A stretch of 64,000 nt of DNA from Acidobacteriota bacterium (GCA_018268995.1 JAFDVL010000004.1:43302-107301), one strand, 5' to 3'; numbered from the stretch's first letter, positions 1-8,433 are shown. A program made the numbers and translations. Notes: a model not told the origin generated them from the sequence alone.

Positions 1-7
1 TCGCCTT

Positions 8-1837
8 ATGAAAAATTTTGAAGTAACCCCCGTGCAAATTTTCCGGTCAACGCTTTGCCTGTTTGCCCTGTTCAGCTTATCAGTGCTGTCAGTTGCGCAA
101 ACCAAAGAGGATCAGGCCAAGCCTGCTGCTGCGCAAACAACGCAAATGGCGCAAGAACAAAAAAAGCTACCGCTGAGCGAGCGGAAGACTGTCACGCTTG
201 GGGATTTGAATATTGAAATCACAACCGACACCCGCATCATCGCAACGATGGCGGCGCTGAATGCCGCAGGATTTGATTTTGAACCTGGTAATCGCGCGCT
301 TGCACCACTCCGCCAACAATTGCGCGAAGATTTGAAAAATATCAATCCCAGCCTGGCGCGTCGCCTGCACGATCATTTCACCAAGCATAGTCAAGGCCGC
401 AACGACGCTTCGGCGGTAGCCCCCTATCTGAGCCTGGCGCTAACATTAACAGCCCCCCCAACTTTTTCTATTGATACCCCAGTAGACAAATTGCCGGAAG
501 ACGTGCGCGAAATTACGGATTTCGCTTTGCTCCTCGAAGAATTCTATCGCGACACTAAATTCAGCACGCTCATGCCGAAATACAAGCAAGCGCATGACCT
601 CGCAATGAAATCGTACGCAGTCTCGACCGCGAGCGCGGCAGCCAATGTTATCCAGTATTTGCACACTGAACCGATTTTGGAGTTGCCGCCTGCCTATGTG
701 CCACGTGTCCTGGCAGGAGGAAGAATCGCGAATGAAGGAGTCAAAGCCCAGAATCGTGTGCGCCGATTTGTGGTGATGCCGGATTTACTCAATGCGTCCA
801 ACGCTGTGAACCTGCGTGTAGTGCGCGACACATATTACGTGTTCCTCGGCGCGAACGTTGACCCACACACGGCCATCCGCCGTGCCTTCTTGCGCTTCAC
901 GATTGATCCGCTGGTAGATCGCGGCATTCGAGAAGTAGCCGAAATCGGCCCAGACCTCCGCAAACTTCGTGACAGTCGCGGGGAGAAGCTTGCGCCCGAA
1001 TATAAAAACAGTAACGCGTATTTTCTGATTGCTGACTCAATCACGCGCGCCGTTGACGTTCGGCTGGAAAGCCTGGAAAACATGCTGGTACGCAAGTTCG
1101 ACAGCGATAAGGCTTTTGTGAAGGCATTGGAAGAGGAAAACGAGCGGGCGATTTATGAACTGAGCTTTGCGTATGATCGCGGCGCAGTGCTGGCGTATCA
1201 CTTTTATGACCAAATGAAGCAAGCAGAAAATGTCGGCATTGATGCCAAACAATATCTGCTCAGCTTGTTGCAAAACATCAAATTCGACCTTGAAGCCGCG
1301 CGTTTGAATGACTACGCCCAGCGCATCGAACGATACAAAACGACCCGTGAAATGGCCGCCAAAACGTCTCCTGACTTATCCGCCGCCATCTCCAATGCGG
1401 ATCAAGCCATCATTACCAAGCTCAATGAAGCGGATCGTCTCATTCGGGCAGAGCAATACAACGAAGCGCGCACGATCCTCAAGGAGGTGTTGCAGCAAAA
1501 GTCGAATAATGCTCGCGCATTTTTTGGCTTGGCCGAAATCGGCAGCAAGAGCGCAGCCAGGATGAAGCCCGAAGAACAATCGCGCCGCGATGAAGAACTC
1601 TATGCTGCAATTCAGTATTACAAGGACGCCGCCGACAACGCTTCGCAGGAAACGGAAAAATGGCTGATTCAACGCAGCTACGTCGCTGCCGCCAGAATCC
1701 TGGATTTTCTGGGGCAAGGCGATGATGCCATCGCCGCCTACAATCTGGCAGTCAAACTTGGCGACATCCCCAATGGCGCTTATCAAGAGGCAGTCAAAGC
1801 ATTGAAGGACAAAGAAACGGCGAAACAAAAGCCATAA
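8..1837 (+). CDS. Secreted TPR-type protein
   Basis: The 609-residue protein opens with a basic segment and a hydrophobic stretch (about residues 13-28) ending SVAQ, which reads as a Sec signal peptide. It is therefore probably periplasmic. The rest is helical and charged. The C-terminal third (about 460-590) has helix pairs with alanine at TPR-like positions, for example around NEARTILKEVLQQ and DDAIAAYNLAVKLG. No catalytic motif is seen. The gene ends before a riboswitch leader, so it is not in the operon that follows. The start ATG is only seven bases from the window edge, so its upstream signals are not visible. Confidence 0.75.
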   Translation: MKNFEVTPVQIFRSTLCLFALFSLSVLSVAQTKEDQAKPAAAQTTQMAQEQKKLPLSERKTVTLGDLNIEITTDTRIIATMAALNAAGFDFEPGNRALAPLRQQLREDLKNINPSLARRLHDHFTKHSQGRNDASAVAPYLSLALTLTAPPTFSIDTPVDKLPEDVREITDFALLLEEFYRDTKFSTLMPKYKQAHDLAMKSYAVSTASAAANVIQYLHTEPILELPPAYVPRVLAGGRIANEGVKAQNRVRRFVVMPDLLNASNAVNLRVVRDTYYVFLGANVDPHTAIRRAFLRFTIDPLVDRGIREVAEIGPDLRKLRDSRGEKLAPEYKNSNAYFLIADSITRAVDVRLESLENMLVRKFDSDKAFVKALEEENERAIYELSFAYDRGAVLAYHFYDQMKQAENVGIDAKQYLLSLLQNIKFDLEAARLNDYAQRIERYKTTREMAAKTSPDLSAAISNADQAIITKLNEADRLIRAEQYNEARTILKEVLQQKSNNARAFFGLAEIGSKSAARMKPEEQSRRDEELYAAIQYYKDAADNASQETEKWLIQRSYVAAARILDFLGQGDDAIAAYNLAVKLGDIPNGAYQEAVKALKDKETAKQKP

Positions 1838-1876
1838 AATTTTTCAATGATTTTGTCAGTTTGATTAGGTTAACTC

Positions 1877-1905
1877 TTGACGAGATTCGCAAAAGCGTTG
1901 TACCC
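1877..1905 (+). promoter_or_regulatory. Candidate promoter for the SAM-II leader
   Basis: TTGACG at 1877-1882 is followed after 16-17 bases by a weak -10 (TGTACC/GTACCC, about 1899-1905). It lies about 20 bases before the first aptamer, as expected for a riboswitch leader. The -35 is good and the -10 poor, so the assignment rests mainly on position. Confidence 0.4.
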
Positions 1906-1923
1906 TCCGACTTCGAGTTAGTA

Positions 1924-1980
<57 letters not shown>

Positions 1981-1997
1981 AAAAAGATTCTGAGACT

Positions 1998-2029
1998 GGC
2001 CTCGTGCTAAAAAAAGCGCGAGGCCTTTT
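1998..2029 (+). terminator. Intrinsic terminator after the first SAM-II aptamer
   Basis: A 10-bp stem, GGCCTCGTGC with GCGCGAGGCC (one G-U pair), has an A-rich loop and is followed by TTTT. It lies about 20 bases past the first aptamer. The aptamer's 3' strand (AAAAGCC) can pair imperfectly with the terminator's 3' side (GGCCTTTT), which would give a SAM-controlled choice between antiterminator and terminator. Confidence 0.75.
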
Positions 2030-2058
2030 GAGTTTCTGGCCTGTATTTGAAAAGTTCA

Positions 2059-2107
2059 AGTGGTGATTTAAGCAAATTGCTCCACTCTAAAAATAGCTAA
2101 AGAGCCT
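2059..2107 (+). promoter_or_regulatory. SAM-II-type riboswitch, second of a tandem pair
   Basis: This repeats the first aptamer's architecture: P1 AGTGG (2059-2063) with CCACT (2082-2086), loop TGATTTAA, TTGC, an A-rich linker and GCTAAAGAGCC. The closing P1 pair is A-T here and C-G in copy one, a compensatory change that supports the stem. The pseudoknot pairing is weaker to the eye than in copy one, so ligand affinity may differ. AAAGAGCCT (2099-2107) is complementary, with one G-U, to AGGCTTTTT of the following terminator (2141-2149), which gives a simple SAM-off switch. Confidence 0.78.
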
Positions 2108-2119
2108 GAGAAACGACGA

Positions 2120-2149
2120 GCCTCACGCAACTTTAGCGTGAGGCTTTTT
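2120..2149 (+). terminator. Intrinsic terminator after the second SAM-II aptamer
   Basis: GCCTCACGC (2120-2128) pairs perfectly with GCGTGAGGC (2136-2144) across a seven-base loop, followed by five T. It ends 13 bases before the ATG at 2163, so it works as the final gate for the SDR/PLP-enzyme/sulfur-carrier genes. Confidence 0.85.
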
Positions 2150-2162
2150 GCTTTTTCAGAAA

Positions 2163-2933
2163 ATGCTTTCACTCAAAGATCAAATCATTGTGATTACGGG
2201 CGCATCGCGCGGCATCGGCGCAGCGGCAGCCATTAAGTTTGCTGAGGCCGGAGCAGCAGGCGTTGTAATCAATTACCGCTCGCATCAATCTGCGGCATTG
2301 GAAATTGGGCAGGAAGTCGAGCGCCGAGGTGCGCAGGCGCTGGTGGCAAAAGCAGATATTTCAAAACAAACTGAAGCGAAAGCCTTAATCACCCAAACGC
2401 TCGAACGATTTGGTCGTCTGGATGTCCTTGTTGCTAACGCCGGAATTTGGCCGGCTGAAGACAAGCCCATTATCTCCCTGGACGAAACACAATTTGACGA
2501 AACGATTCGCATCAATGTTCACGGCGTTTATTACATCAGCCGCTATGCCGCTGAAATTTTCGTCCAGCAACGAAGTGGAAATATTGTGACTGTCAGTTCC
2601 ACTGCCGGACAGCGCGGCGAAGCAGGACATGCCGACTATGCTGCGTCAAAAGGCGCGGTCATCAGCTTCACGAAATCATTAGCCTCTGAGCTTGGTCGTT
2701 ATGGCGTGCGCGTCAATTCTGTCGCTCCCGGCTGGGTAGACACAGAAATGTCAGCCGATGCTTTGCACAGCGACGAAGCAACGACCAAACAGATTCTCAG
2801 CGCAATCCCCCTGCAACGCGTCGCGACAGCCGAAGACGTTGCATTACCAATTTTATTTCTGGCTTCCGACCTTGCACGTCACATCACAGGCGAAATCCTG
2901 AATGTGAACGGGGGATCGGTTCTTTGTGGTTAA
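2163..2933 (+). CDS. SDR-family NAD(P)-dependent oxidoreductase
   Basis: A classical short-chain dehydrogenase/reductase of 256 residues. It has the cofactor motif TGASRGIG near the N-terminus, NAGIWP in the middle, a catalytic serine in VTVSSTAG, YAASK with the catalytic Tyr and Lys, and the usual C-terminal LNVNGG. It resembles FabG-like reductases, but the substrate cannot be read from sequence. I chose ATG 2163; an in-frame TTG at 2148 lies inside the terminator. No good ribosome-binding site is visible. It is the first gene behind the tandem SAM-II switches, which is unusual for an SDR and suggests a role in, or readthrough to, sulfur amino-acid metabolism. Confidence 0.85.
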   Translation: MLSLKDQIIVITGASRGIGAAAAIKFAEAGAAGVVINYRSHQSAALEIGQEVERRGAQALVAKADISKQTEAKALITQTLERFGRLDVLVANAGIWPAEDKPIISLDETQFDETIRINVHGVYYISRYAAEIFVQQRSGNIVTVSSTAGQRGEAGHADYAASKGAVISFTKSLASELGRYGVRVNSVAPGWVDTEMSADALHSDEATTKQILSAIPLQRVATAEDVALPILFLASDLARHITGEILNVNGGSVLCG

Positions 2934-2979
2934 TTTCAAATTTGGAATTTGAAATCTTAGATTTTTGAGGAATGAAAAT

Positions 2980-4224
2980 ATGAGCTTTGTAAAAGGATTG
3001 AAATGTCGCGAATGTGGCGCGCCGTACCCGGTTGCCCCCGTCGCGATTTGCGAAGAGTGTTTTGGGCCGCTCGAAGTAGATTACGATTACGACGCGATCA
3101 AGAAAGTGTTGACTCGTGATGAAATCGGGCGGCGTCCCAAAAACCTCTGGAAGTTTCGTGAGCTGATGCCGTTGGATGGCGAGCCAACTGTTGGCTTGAA
3201 TTCAGGCGGTACGCCGCTGGTCAAAGCGGATCGTTTAGCTAAAGCCTTGGGCGTGCGCGAAATTTATTTGAAGAATGATGCCGTCAATCATCCGACGCTT
3301 TCCTTCAAAGATCGCGTAGTCGCCGTCGCGCTCTCCAAAGCGCGTGAGTTTGGTTTTGATGCTGTGGGCTGCGCTTCGACGGGCAATCTGGCAAACTCCG
3401 TCGCAGCGCAATCAGCTTCAGTCGGCTTCCCCGCTTATATCCTCATTCCCGACAATCTCGAAAAAAGCAAAGTTCTGGGTACACAAATTTTTGGCACCAA
3501 TCTGATTCCGGTCAAAGGCAATTACGATGATGTAAACCGCCTGTGCAGCGAAATCGCAGGCCGTCACAACATCGGCTTCGTCAACGTAAATTTGCGCCCG
3601 TTCTACGGCGAAGGATCAAAAACATTTGGCTACGAAATTGCTGAAAGCTTAGGCTGGCGCACGCCGGATGCGGTTGTCGTGCCGATGGCCGGCGGATCGC
3701 TGATTACGAAGATTTTCAAAGGCTTTGGCGAACTAGCCAAACTCGGCTTGGTCGAAGAAAAACAAACGCGCTTTTATGGCGCACAAGCCACAGGCTGCAA
3801 TCCGATTGCCGCTGCTGTCAAAGCAGGCACACGCGACATCCGTCCCGTCAAACCGAACACGATTGCGAAGTCGTTGGCCATTGGCAATCCGGCTGACGGA
3901 TATTTTGCGACGGGTGTAATTTCAGGAAGTGGCGGATGGTCAGAAGATGTGAGCGACCCGGAAATCGTGAAAGCCATTCAATTGCTGGCTGAAACAGAAG
4001 GCATCTTTGCCGAAACCGCAGGTGGCGTCACCGTTGCAACGACGAAGAAATTAATCGAACAAGGACGATTGACCGCAGATGACACCATCGTCATTGCGAT
4101 TACCGGCAACGGATTGAAGACAACCGAAGCGTTGACGCTGGAGGAGATTGAATCCATTGAGCCAAAGCTTGCCGCCTTTGAAGCCAAAGCTTTTGGAAAT
4201 ATCGCTGGCGCAGCAGCATCGTAA
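2980..4224 (+). CDS. Threonine-synthase-like PLP enzyme with N-terminal zinc ribbon
   Basis: A 414-residue fold-type II PLP enzyme. Cys9, Cys12, Cys24 and Cys27 form a zinc ribbon. SFKDRV supplies the Schiff-base lysine (Lys110), followed by [10 protein letters not shown] and a glycine-rich phosphate loop MAGGS. It most resembles threonine synthase (O-phosphohomoserine to threonine). ATG 2980 has TGAGG nine bases upstream; the longer TTG start runs through that site. It is followed after 26 bases by a MoaD-like carrier and preceded by SAM-II switches. That context suggests, as inference, that the substrate may be O-phosphohomoserine plus a protein thiocarboxylate, giving homocysteine. Plain threonine synthase remains the default reading. 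Confidence 0.85.
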   Translation: MSFVKGLKCRECGAPYPVAPVAICEECFGPLEVDYDYDAIKKVLTRDEIGRRPKNLWKFRELMPLDGEPTVGLNSGGTPLVKADRLAKALGVREIYLKNDAVNHPTLSFKDRVVAVALSKAREFGFDAVGCASTGNLANSVAAQSASVGFPAYILIPDNLEKSKVLGTQIFGTNLIPVKGNYDDVNRLCSEIAGRHNIGFVNVNLRPFYGEGSKTFGYEIAESLGWRTPDAVVVPMAGGSLITKIFKGFGELAKLGLVEEKQTRFYGAQATGCNPIAAAVKAGTRDIRPVKPNTIAKSLAIGNPADGYFATGVISGSGGWSEDVSDPEIVKAIQLLAETEGIFAETAGGVTVATTKKLIEQGRLTADDTIVIAITGNGLKTTEALTLEEIESIEPKLAAFEAKAFGNIAGAAAS

Positions 4225-4250
4225 AAATCAATCAGGAGAGGAGACACAAA

Positions 4251-4529
4251 ATGGCACAGACTGTAATTATTCCAACACCGTTGCGGAAGTTCACCGAGGG
4301 AGTCGAACTCGTCAACGTACAATGTTCGACCATTGGCGAAGTATTCCAGCAACTTGAAACTCAATATCCCGGCATTAAAGCGCGACTCTGCGAAGAAAAT
4401 GGTGATTTGCGCCGCTTCATCAATGTGTATGTTGATGGCGAAGACATTCGCTTTTTGAATCAATTGCAAACCACGGTTGGCGAAAAAGCAGAAATTTCCA
4501 TTGTTCCGGCAATTGCTGGCGGCTGCTAA
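4251..4529 (+). CDS. MoaD/ThiS-family sulfur carrier with GG-Cys tail
   Basis: A 92-residue ubiquitin-like carrier with a strong ribosome-binding site (GGAGAGGAG). The mid-region motif [17 protein letters not shown] and the end IVPAIAGG are typical of MoaD/CysO-type carriers whose C-terminal Gly-Gly is adenylated and thiocarboxylated. Here one Cys follows the Gly-Gly. Carriers with extra residues after GG (QbsE, HcyS) are known to need trimming by a JAMM-type metalloprotease. No such protease or E1-like activating enzyme is encoded in the window. Linkage to a threonine-synthase-like gene points to sulfur transfer for amino-acid synthesis rather than molybdopterin. Confidence 0.85.
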   Translation: MAQTVIIPTPLRKFTEGVELVNVQCSTIGEVFQQLETQYPGIKARLCEENGDLRRFINVYVDGEDIRFLNQLQTTVGEKAEISIVPAIAGGC

Positions 4530-4560
4530 AATCGCTGCGATCAATTTTCGACGACACAAG

Positions 4561-4617
4561 AACACAGGCTTCAGATTGGGGTTTCTAACGAGATAAAACT
4601 AAGCTGAAGCCTGTGTT
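4561..4617 (+). terminator. Long-stem hairpin after the sulfur-carrier gene
   Basis: AACACAGGCTTCAG (4561-4574) and CTGAAGCCTGTGTT (4604-4617) form a perfect 14-bp stem with a 29-base loop, 31 bases past the stop codon. A run of only three T follows, so it could be an inefficient terminator or an mRNA-stabilising hairpin. Confidence 0.55.
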
Positions 4618-4640
4618 TCATGGGATTAAAAAATTGGCCG

Positions 4641-4677
4641 TAAAAAAAGAAAAGGCCGAAGCTATTTGAGCTTCGGC
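4641..4677 (-). terminator. Minus-strand intrinsic terminator
   Basis: Read on the minus strand, GCCGAAGC, a seven-base loop and GCTTCGGC are followed by CTTTTCTTTTTTTAC. This is a clean Rho-independent terminator. The nearest minus-strand gene ends at 5115 and has its own hairpin, so this terminator implies a separate minus-strand transcript over 4.68-5.07 kb. Confidence 0.75.
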
Positions 4678-5075
4678 ACGAAAGGAGTCAAAGGAGGATG
4701 AAGAAAGAGCGAACAGAACGCCGATGACTTGCATCACCGGCGCTCCATCCGGCGCCAGTAGCCGGCAGCACCCGGCGCACCTTATGTAAAGGGCGAATCA
4801 GATGCTGCTTCCAAAAACTCCTTCAAAAATTTGCCGGTCCGCGTGAGGATTGAAAATGTAAACGGCAGAAACTTGGAGTCCCCTCACAGATTCCAAATTC
4901 CTGCCGTTGGCGAATAGCCACTCTATGAAACGTTATTTCAGATCCGCTTATGAGCAAGCGCAGCGAAGCTGCTAGCATCAGAGCTGACTCCTCATCTGAG
5001 CCTTACCACCCTTACTCAATCTTGGATCATCCTCACACGTGCTTGAACAAACGCGGCACCTAAACAAAAGTTCCC
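4641..5075 (-). ncRNA. Candidate structured non-coding RNA (no family recognised)
   Basis: This 435-base stretch has no convincing gene but is rich in secondary structure. AACGGCAG (4861-4868) pairs with CTGCCGTT (4901-4908) with an inner TTGGA/TCCAA stem; GTGAGG (about 4842) matches CCTCAC (about 4880); there are several GGCGCC/GCCGGC hairpins at 4735-4780. It ends in a strong minus-strand terminator at 4641. I could not fit it to RNase P, tmRNA, SRP or 6S RNA by their conserved motifs. No clear promoter was found. Size and strand are inferred from the terminator. Confidence 0.3.
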
Positions 5076-5084
5076 AAAGATCAG

Positions 5085-5112
5085 GAAAAATATTACCGCT
5101 AATTTTTGCGGT
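5085..5112 (-). terminator. Terminator of the small gene at 5115-5363
   Basis: On the minus strand ACCGC and GCGGT form a short stem around AAAAATTA, followed by AATATTTTT. It starts two bases after the stop codon. The stem is short (5 bp) but position and U-tract fit a weak intrinsic terminator. Confidence 0.5.
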
Positions 5113-5114
5113 GC

Positions 5115-5363
5115 TTATTTGCGTTTTTTGAAGCGATTGGCACTGAGCACTTCATCTGTGTGCAAGGGCGTGGCTTTATTCAAAACGATATGATTGATCA
5201 GCACCAGCAGTTGATCATCACGCCCGCGAAAGCGCCCCGTCAGCGGGTAATCACCCGTTTGATTCACGACGCCTTCACGGACCATCTTCCAAAATTCCTT
5301 CTGCGTTATCCAAAATTCTTTTTCGTTATTACAAACTATTTTTGCATTCTTCTTAGCTGCCAT
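5115..5363 (-). CDS. Small basic hypothetical protein
   Basis: An 82-residue protein beginning MAAKKNAKIVC. It is lysine- and arginine-rich at both ends with no signal peptide or membrane segment. I do not recognise the family. ATG 5363 is preferred over a longer TTG start because AGGGG lies about eight bases upstream and the extra residues (MLWLRGFT) look like untranslated sequence. It stands alone between the aromatic operon and the structured intergenic region. A small nucleic-acid-binding protein is possible from its charge, but that is a guess. Confidence 0.5.
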   Translation of the reverse strand: MAAKKNAKIVCNNEKEFWITQKEFWKMVREGVVNQTGDYPLTGRFRGRDDQLLVLINHIVLNKATPLHTDEVLSANRFKKRK

Positions 5364-5493
5364 TGTAAAACCCCTAAGCCATAACACTGCTGAATAACTT
5401 TATTAAAGAGTTTATGGATTATCCCATTTGCAACGGAAGCAGAGCAAGTAACAAAGTTAGTTTGCCAGCAACAGCCCTTCAGCGCTTGCGCAT

Positions 5494-6519
5494 TTAAGCG
5501 GCAGCCGCTGCCTGTTGACGCAGCTTAATGTAAGGTTGTAGATCGGCCATCATCTTCGCAAAATCTTCCAGCCGTAATGACTGCGGCCCGTCTGACCAGG
5601 CTTGTTCAGGGCATGGATGAACTTCAGTCATAATCGCATCCGCACCAATTGCGACGGCAGCTCTGGCAACCGGTGGGACAAGGCTGCGCTTCCCTGTGCC
5701 GTGACTTGGGTCAATGACTACGGGCAAGTGTGTGAGTTCATTTAGCAAGGGAACAACCGCTAAATCCAGGGTGTTGCGCAAAGCAGTCTCGAACGTACGA
5801 ATGCCGCGTTCGCACAACATCACATTAGGATTGCCGTGTGAAACGATGTATTCCGCAGAAAGCAAAAATTCTTTGATGGTTGCCGATAATCCGCGCTTGA
5901 GCATGACGGGTTTATTAACTTTGCCAAGTTTTTTGAGCAATTCAAAGTTCTGCATATTGCGCGCGCCAACTTGCAGAATGTCTGCATATTGCTCGACCAA
6001 ATCCACATCTTCAGCATTGAGAATTTCGGTCACGACCTTGAGGCCCGTTTTTTCCCGTGCTTCGGCTAAAAGCTTCAAGCCTTCTTCAGCCAACCCTTGA
6101 AACTCATATGGCGATGTACGTGGTTTGTAAGCGCCTCCACGCAAAAGTTGCGCGCCTGATTTCGCAACGGATTCAGCCGTGGTCAATAACTGATCGCGGG
6201 TTTCGACTGAACACGGCCCCGCCATCACAACTAAGCCACCGTCGCCAATTTTGATGTCGCCGATCTTGATGACGGATCGTTCCTTTTTGACCTCAGTGCT
6301 GACCAGCTTAAAAGGTTGAAGAATCGGGAAAGCGTCTTCAACGCCATCGGCTGATTTGAGCGATTCGATATGTTCTTTCTTATCACCTTTACCAATAGCA
6401 GCGATAACGGTTCGTTCTTCGCCTTGAATCAAATGCGGCGTGTAACCAAACTGGCGAATCCGCTCGCAAATGTGGTCAATTTGTTGTTGTGTGGCATCGG
6501 CATTCATTGCAACGATCAT
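5494..6519 (-). CDS. aroF: 3-deoxy-7-phosphoheptulonate (DAHP) synthase
   Basis: A 341-residue enzyme that condenses phosphoenolpyruvate and erythrose 4-phosphate, the first step of the shikimate pathway. Residues 1 to about 75 ([12 protein letters not shown] onward) form the ferredoxin-like regulatory domain seen in Thermotoga-type class I-beta enzymes, which mediates feedback by aromatic amino acids. The barrel follows with [19 protein letters not shown] and DPSHGTGKR, including the metal-binding Cys and His. ATG 6519 has AAGGAGAT just upstream; the longer start runs into pheA. It lies 19 bases after pheA and shares its attenuated promoter. Confidence 0.93.
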   Translation of the reverse strand: MIVAMNADATQQQIDHICERIRQFGYTPHLIQGEERTVIAAIGKGDKKEHIESLKSADGVEDAFPILQPFKLVSTEVKKERSVIKIGDIKIGDGGLVVMAGPCSVETRDQLLTTAESVAKSGAQLLRGGAYKPRTSPYEFQGLAEEGLKLLAEAREKTGLKVVTEILNAEDVDLVEQYADILQVGARNMQNFELLKKLGKVNKPVMLKRGLSATIKEFLLSAEYIVSHGNPNVMLCERGIRTFETALRNTLDLAVVPLLNELTHLPVVIDPSHGTGKRSLVPPVARAAVAIGADAIMTEVHPCPEQAWSDGPQSLRLEDFAKMMADLQPYIKLRQQAAAAA

Positions 6520-6538
6520 GATTTTTATCTCCTTAAAT

Positions 6539-7393
6539 TTATTGGGCAGCTTTGTAACAACCCAGAACTTTGACAAAACCGGCAAACTCGGCAAGATGCG
6601 CAAGAGCATTTTGGACACGCTTCTCAGCGGTGTGCCCGTTGAAATCTAAATAAAAACTGTATTCCCAGGGGCGACCAATCAAAGGTCGTGATTCGATTTT
6701 TGTCAGGTCTAAATCGCGCAAGGCAAACACAGCCATCGCGCGGTAAAGTGAGCCAGTGCGATTTTCCAACGTGAAAACAATCGAAGTTTTAGCCCCGTCA
6801 ATTTCTGGCAACGGATGTGCAGCAGCTTCTTCAGCCCGCGTCAGCAGCGAAAACCTTGTGAAATTTTGCGGGTCGTCTTCAATGCCTGAAACTATCACTT
6901 TTGCGCCGTACACTTCTGCGGCAGAAGCGCTGGCAATCGCAGCCGCACCGACTTCCTGGCTTTCCATAATCAGCTTGACGCTGCCTGCTGTGTCATAGGC
7001 AACTACCGGTTTCATCATTGGATTGGCTTGCAAGAAATTGCGACACTGTCCAAGGGCTACCGGATGGGAATATACCAACCGAACATCTTCAAGCTTTGTT
7101 TCTGATGCCACAATCAGGTTATGGACAATGCGTAATGTGGTTTCGCCAACGATTTGAAAATCGTGCTTCAGCAACAAATCGTAGTTTTGATAGACTGAAC
7201 CGAAGAGCGAATTTTCCAGTGGGGCAAGACAATAGTCTGCTTCTTTTGCCTCAACGGCAGCAAACATCTTGTCGAACGTTTCACAGGCGACAAGTTGAAT
7301 GTCTTCACCTAAGAACTTACGTGCGGCGTCTGTACTGAAGGCACCGGGTTCGCCCTGAAAGGCTATACGAGGTTTGGTATTGGCATCGGTCAT
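6539..7393 (-). CDS. pheA: Prephenate dehydratase
   Basis: A monofunctional prephenate dehydratase (prephenate to phenylpyruvate, phenylalanine branch) of 284 residues. The N-terminal catalytic domain carries FQGEPGAFS, the PLENS motif ([11 protein letters not shown]) and NFTRF. A C-terminal ACT domain starts near [16 protein letters not shown] and contains ESRP, the phenylalanine-binding allosteric site. No chorismate mutase domain is fused. ATG 7393 lies seven bases after the T-run of a terminator hairpin, so expression depends on antitermination. aroF follows 19 bases downstream. Confidence 0.93.
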   Translation of the reverse strand: MTDANTKPRIAFQGEPGAFSTDAARKFLGEDIQLVACETFDKMFAAVEAKEADYCLAPLENSLFGSVYQNYDLLLKHDFQIVGETTLRIVHNLIVASETKLEDVRLVYSHPVALGQCRNFLQANPMMKPVVAYDTAGSVKLIMESQEVGAAAIASASAAEVYGAKVIVSGIEDDPQNFTRFSLLTRAEEAAAHPLPEIDGAKTSIVFTLENRTGSLYRAMAVFALRDLDLTKIESRPLIGRPWEYSFYLDFNGHTAEKRVQNALAHLAEFAGFVKVLGCYKAAQ

Positions 7394-7400
7394 AGAAACT

Positions 7401-7432
7401 AAAAAGCCCCGCATCCAGTCTGAATGCGGGGC
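7401..7432 (-). terminator. Attenuator terminator in the pheA leader
   Basis: On the minus strand GCCCCGCAT and ATGCGGGGC form a perfect 9-bp stem with a nine-base loop, followed by TTTTT, just ahead of pheA. The 5' arm (CCCCGC) is also complementary to GCGGGG at about 7487-7492, inside the leader-peptide reading frame, which provides an antiterminator. Confidence 0.88.
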
Positions 7433-7466
7433 CTTATTTGTAGGCTCTTAATGTTTGAAATTCGAT

Positions 7467-7583
7467 TCAAGCTTCGAGCCGCACAACCCCGCTGTCGTTG
7501 CTAAAGTAAAAGCAAAAATAAAATCGCCACGCATCACTTGCGTAGTGATTGAATCGTTGGGTTGTGAGCATTGAGTTACTCAT
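7467..7583 (-). CDS. Aromatic-rich leader peptide of the pheA-aroF attenuator
   Basis: A 38-codon frame between the promoter and the attenuator terminator encodes a peptide containing W-R-F-Y-F-C-F-Y-F: one Trp, five Phe and two Tyr within nine residues. Stalling there at low charged tRNA would leave GCGGGG downstream free to pair with the terminator's 5' arm. A ribosome that reaches the stop at 7467 would cover it and let the terminator form. An early segment CACAACCC also pairs with GGGTTGTG, giving the usual alternative 1:2 hairpin. No strong Shine-Dalgarno is visible for ATG 7583 or 7571. It regulates in cis; the peptide needs no function. Confidence 0.8.
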   Translation of the reverse strand: MSNSMLTTQRFNHYASDAWRFYFCFYFSNDSGVVRLEA

Positions 7584-7605
7584 AAAACTGATGATGACGC
7601 GCGAC

Positions 7606-7634
7606 ATTATCAGAAATGGACGCCACGCTGTCAA
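7606..7634 (-). promoter_or_regulatory. Sigma-70 promoter of the pheA-aroF leader
   Basis: On the minus strand TTGACA (7634-7629) and GATAAT (7611-7606) are separated by exactly 17 bases. Transcription would begin near 7599, about 16 bases before the leader-peptide ATG. It lies just beyond the 3' end of the sod gene. Confidence 0.85.
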
Positions 7635-7652
7635 GGCCCGTTGTGTATTAGG

Positions 7653-8267
7653 CTATGCTTTGGGCACCACTAACCGCCCTGCCGCAGCTTCCCAATCAAT
7701 GTTATTGAAAAAGGCTTCAATGTATTTCGGGCGTTCAGCAGGTTTGTAATCTCGGAAAAATGCATGTTCCCAAACGTCCAGAACTAAAATCGGATTGAAG
7801 CCTGCAATGTTGCCTTCTTCGTGCAGGGTAATCCAGTGATTTGAAAGCCTTCCGGTATTCGGATCTTGATAGCAAACCGCCCAGCCAACGCCGCGCAAAG
7901 TGCCGATGCTTGCAAAATCTTTCTTCCAAGTATCGAAATCACCGAAACTTGTTTCGGCAGCAGATTTGAATGCTGATCCCGCATCCGGCTCGCCGCCACC
8001 ATCTTTCTTCATGTTGCCGAAATAATATTCGTGTAACACCATTCCATTGTACTCAAAGCCCAAACGACGGGTTAATTCGGCATATGCGGGAGTTCCTGCT
8101 TGTCCGCCTTTGATCATCTCGCTGAGTTTTTCATTCAGTAAGTTCGTATTTGTTACATAACCTTTGTAAAGGGCAAAGTGAATTTCCAGGGTTTCATTGG
8201 AAATCCCAGTCAGGTCACTCAAGTTAAAATCTTTTGCTGTATATGCGGCTCCAGATAAGTTAGCCAT
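7653..8267 (-). CDS. Iron/manganese superoxide dismutase
   Basis: A 204-residue cytoplasmic Fe/Mn superoxide dismutase that converts superoxide to oxygen and hydrogen peroxide. The four metal ligands are visible: His30 (LEIHFALYKG), His79 (VLHEYYFGN), Asp164 and His168 in DVWEHAFFRDY. There is no signal peptide. ATG 8267 follows a strong AGGAGGAGA site; the upstream extension has no such signal. Metal preference cannot be decided here. It is monocistronic. Confidence 0.93.
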   Translation of the reverse strand: MANLSGAAYTAKDFNLSDLTGISNETLEIHFALYKGYVTNTNLLNEKLSEMIKGGQAGTPAYAELTRRLGFEYNGMVLHEYYFGNMKKDGGGEPDAGSAFKSAAETSFGDFDTWKKDFASIGTLRGVGWAVCYQDPNTGRLSNHWITLHEEGNIAGFNPILVLDVWEHAFFRDYKPAERPKYIEAFFNNIDWEAAAGRLVVPKA

Positions 8268-8367
8268 TTTGTTGTCTCCTCCTAAGAATTGCCGTGGACT
8301 GTCAGCCATCAGCTTGATTATGGTTCATGAAAACAGACCGCCACCCTTTTTCAGTTGGGATGCGGCA

Positions 8368-8395
8368 ACGTTAATGCTGCAAGGAACTCTGTCAA
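8368..8395 (-). promoter_or_regulatory. Candidate promoter of the sod gene
   Basis: On the minus strand TTGACA (8395-8390) is followed after 16 bases by TAACGT (8373-8368). It sits about 100 bases before the sod ATG. The -35 is perfect and the -10 poor. Confidence 0.4.
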
Positions 8396-8433
8396 ATAGG
8401 GAATTTGGGGAAAGAGAAAGAATGTCATTAAAA

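Noticed and set aside
2148..2162. TTG start for the SDR gene at 2148
   Set aside because: It lies inside the terminator's T-run; ATG 2163 begins the conserved SDR N-terminus.
4587..4700. Short minus-strand frame of about 38 codons (starting MQVIGVLFALSS)
   Set aside because: It reads through the strong minus-strand terminator and has no ribosome-binding site.
4641..5075. RNase P, tmRNA, SRP or 6S RNA in the structured intergenic region
   Set aside because: The conserved motifs of these RNAs were not found on either strand.
7478..7535. Alternative leader frame at the pheA attenuator, starting MRGDFIFAF
   Set aside because: It is also Phe-rich, but the other frame has a far denser aromatic run and stops exactly over the antiterminator strand, so it fits attenuation better.
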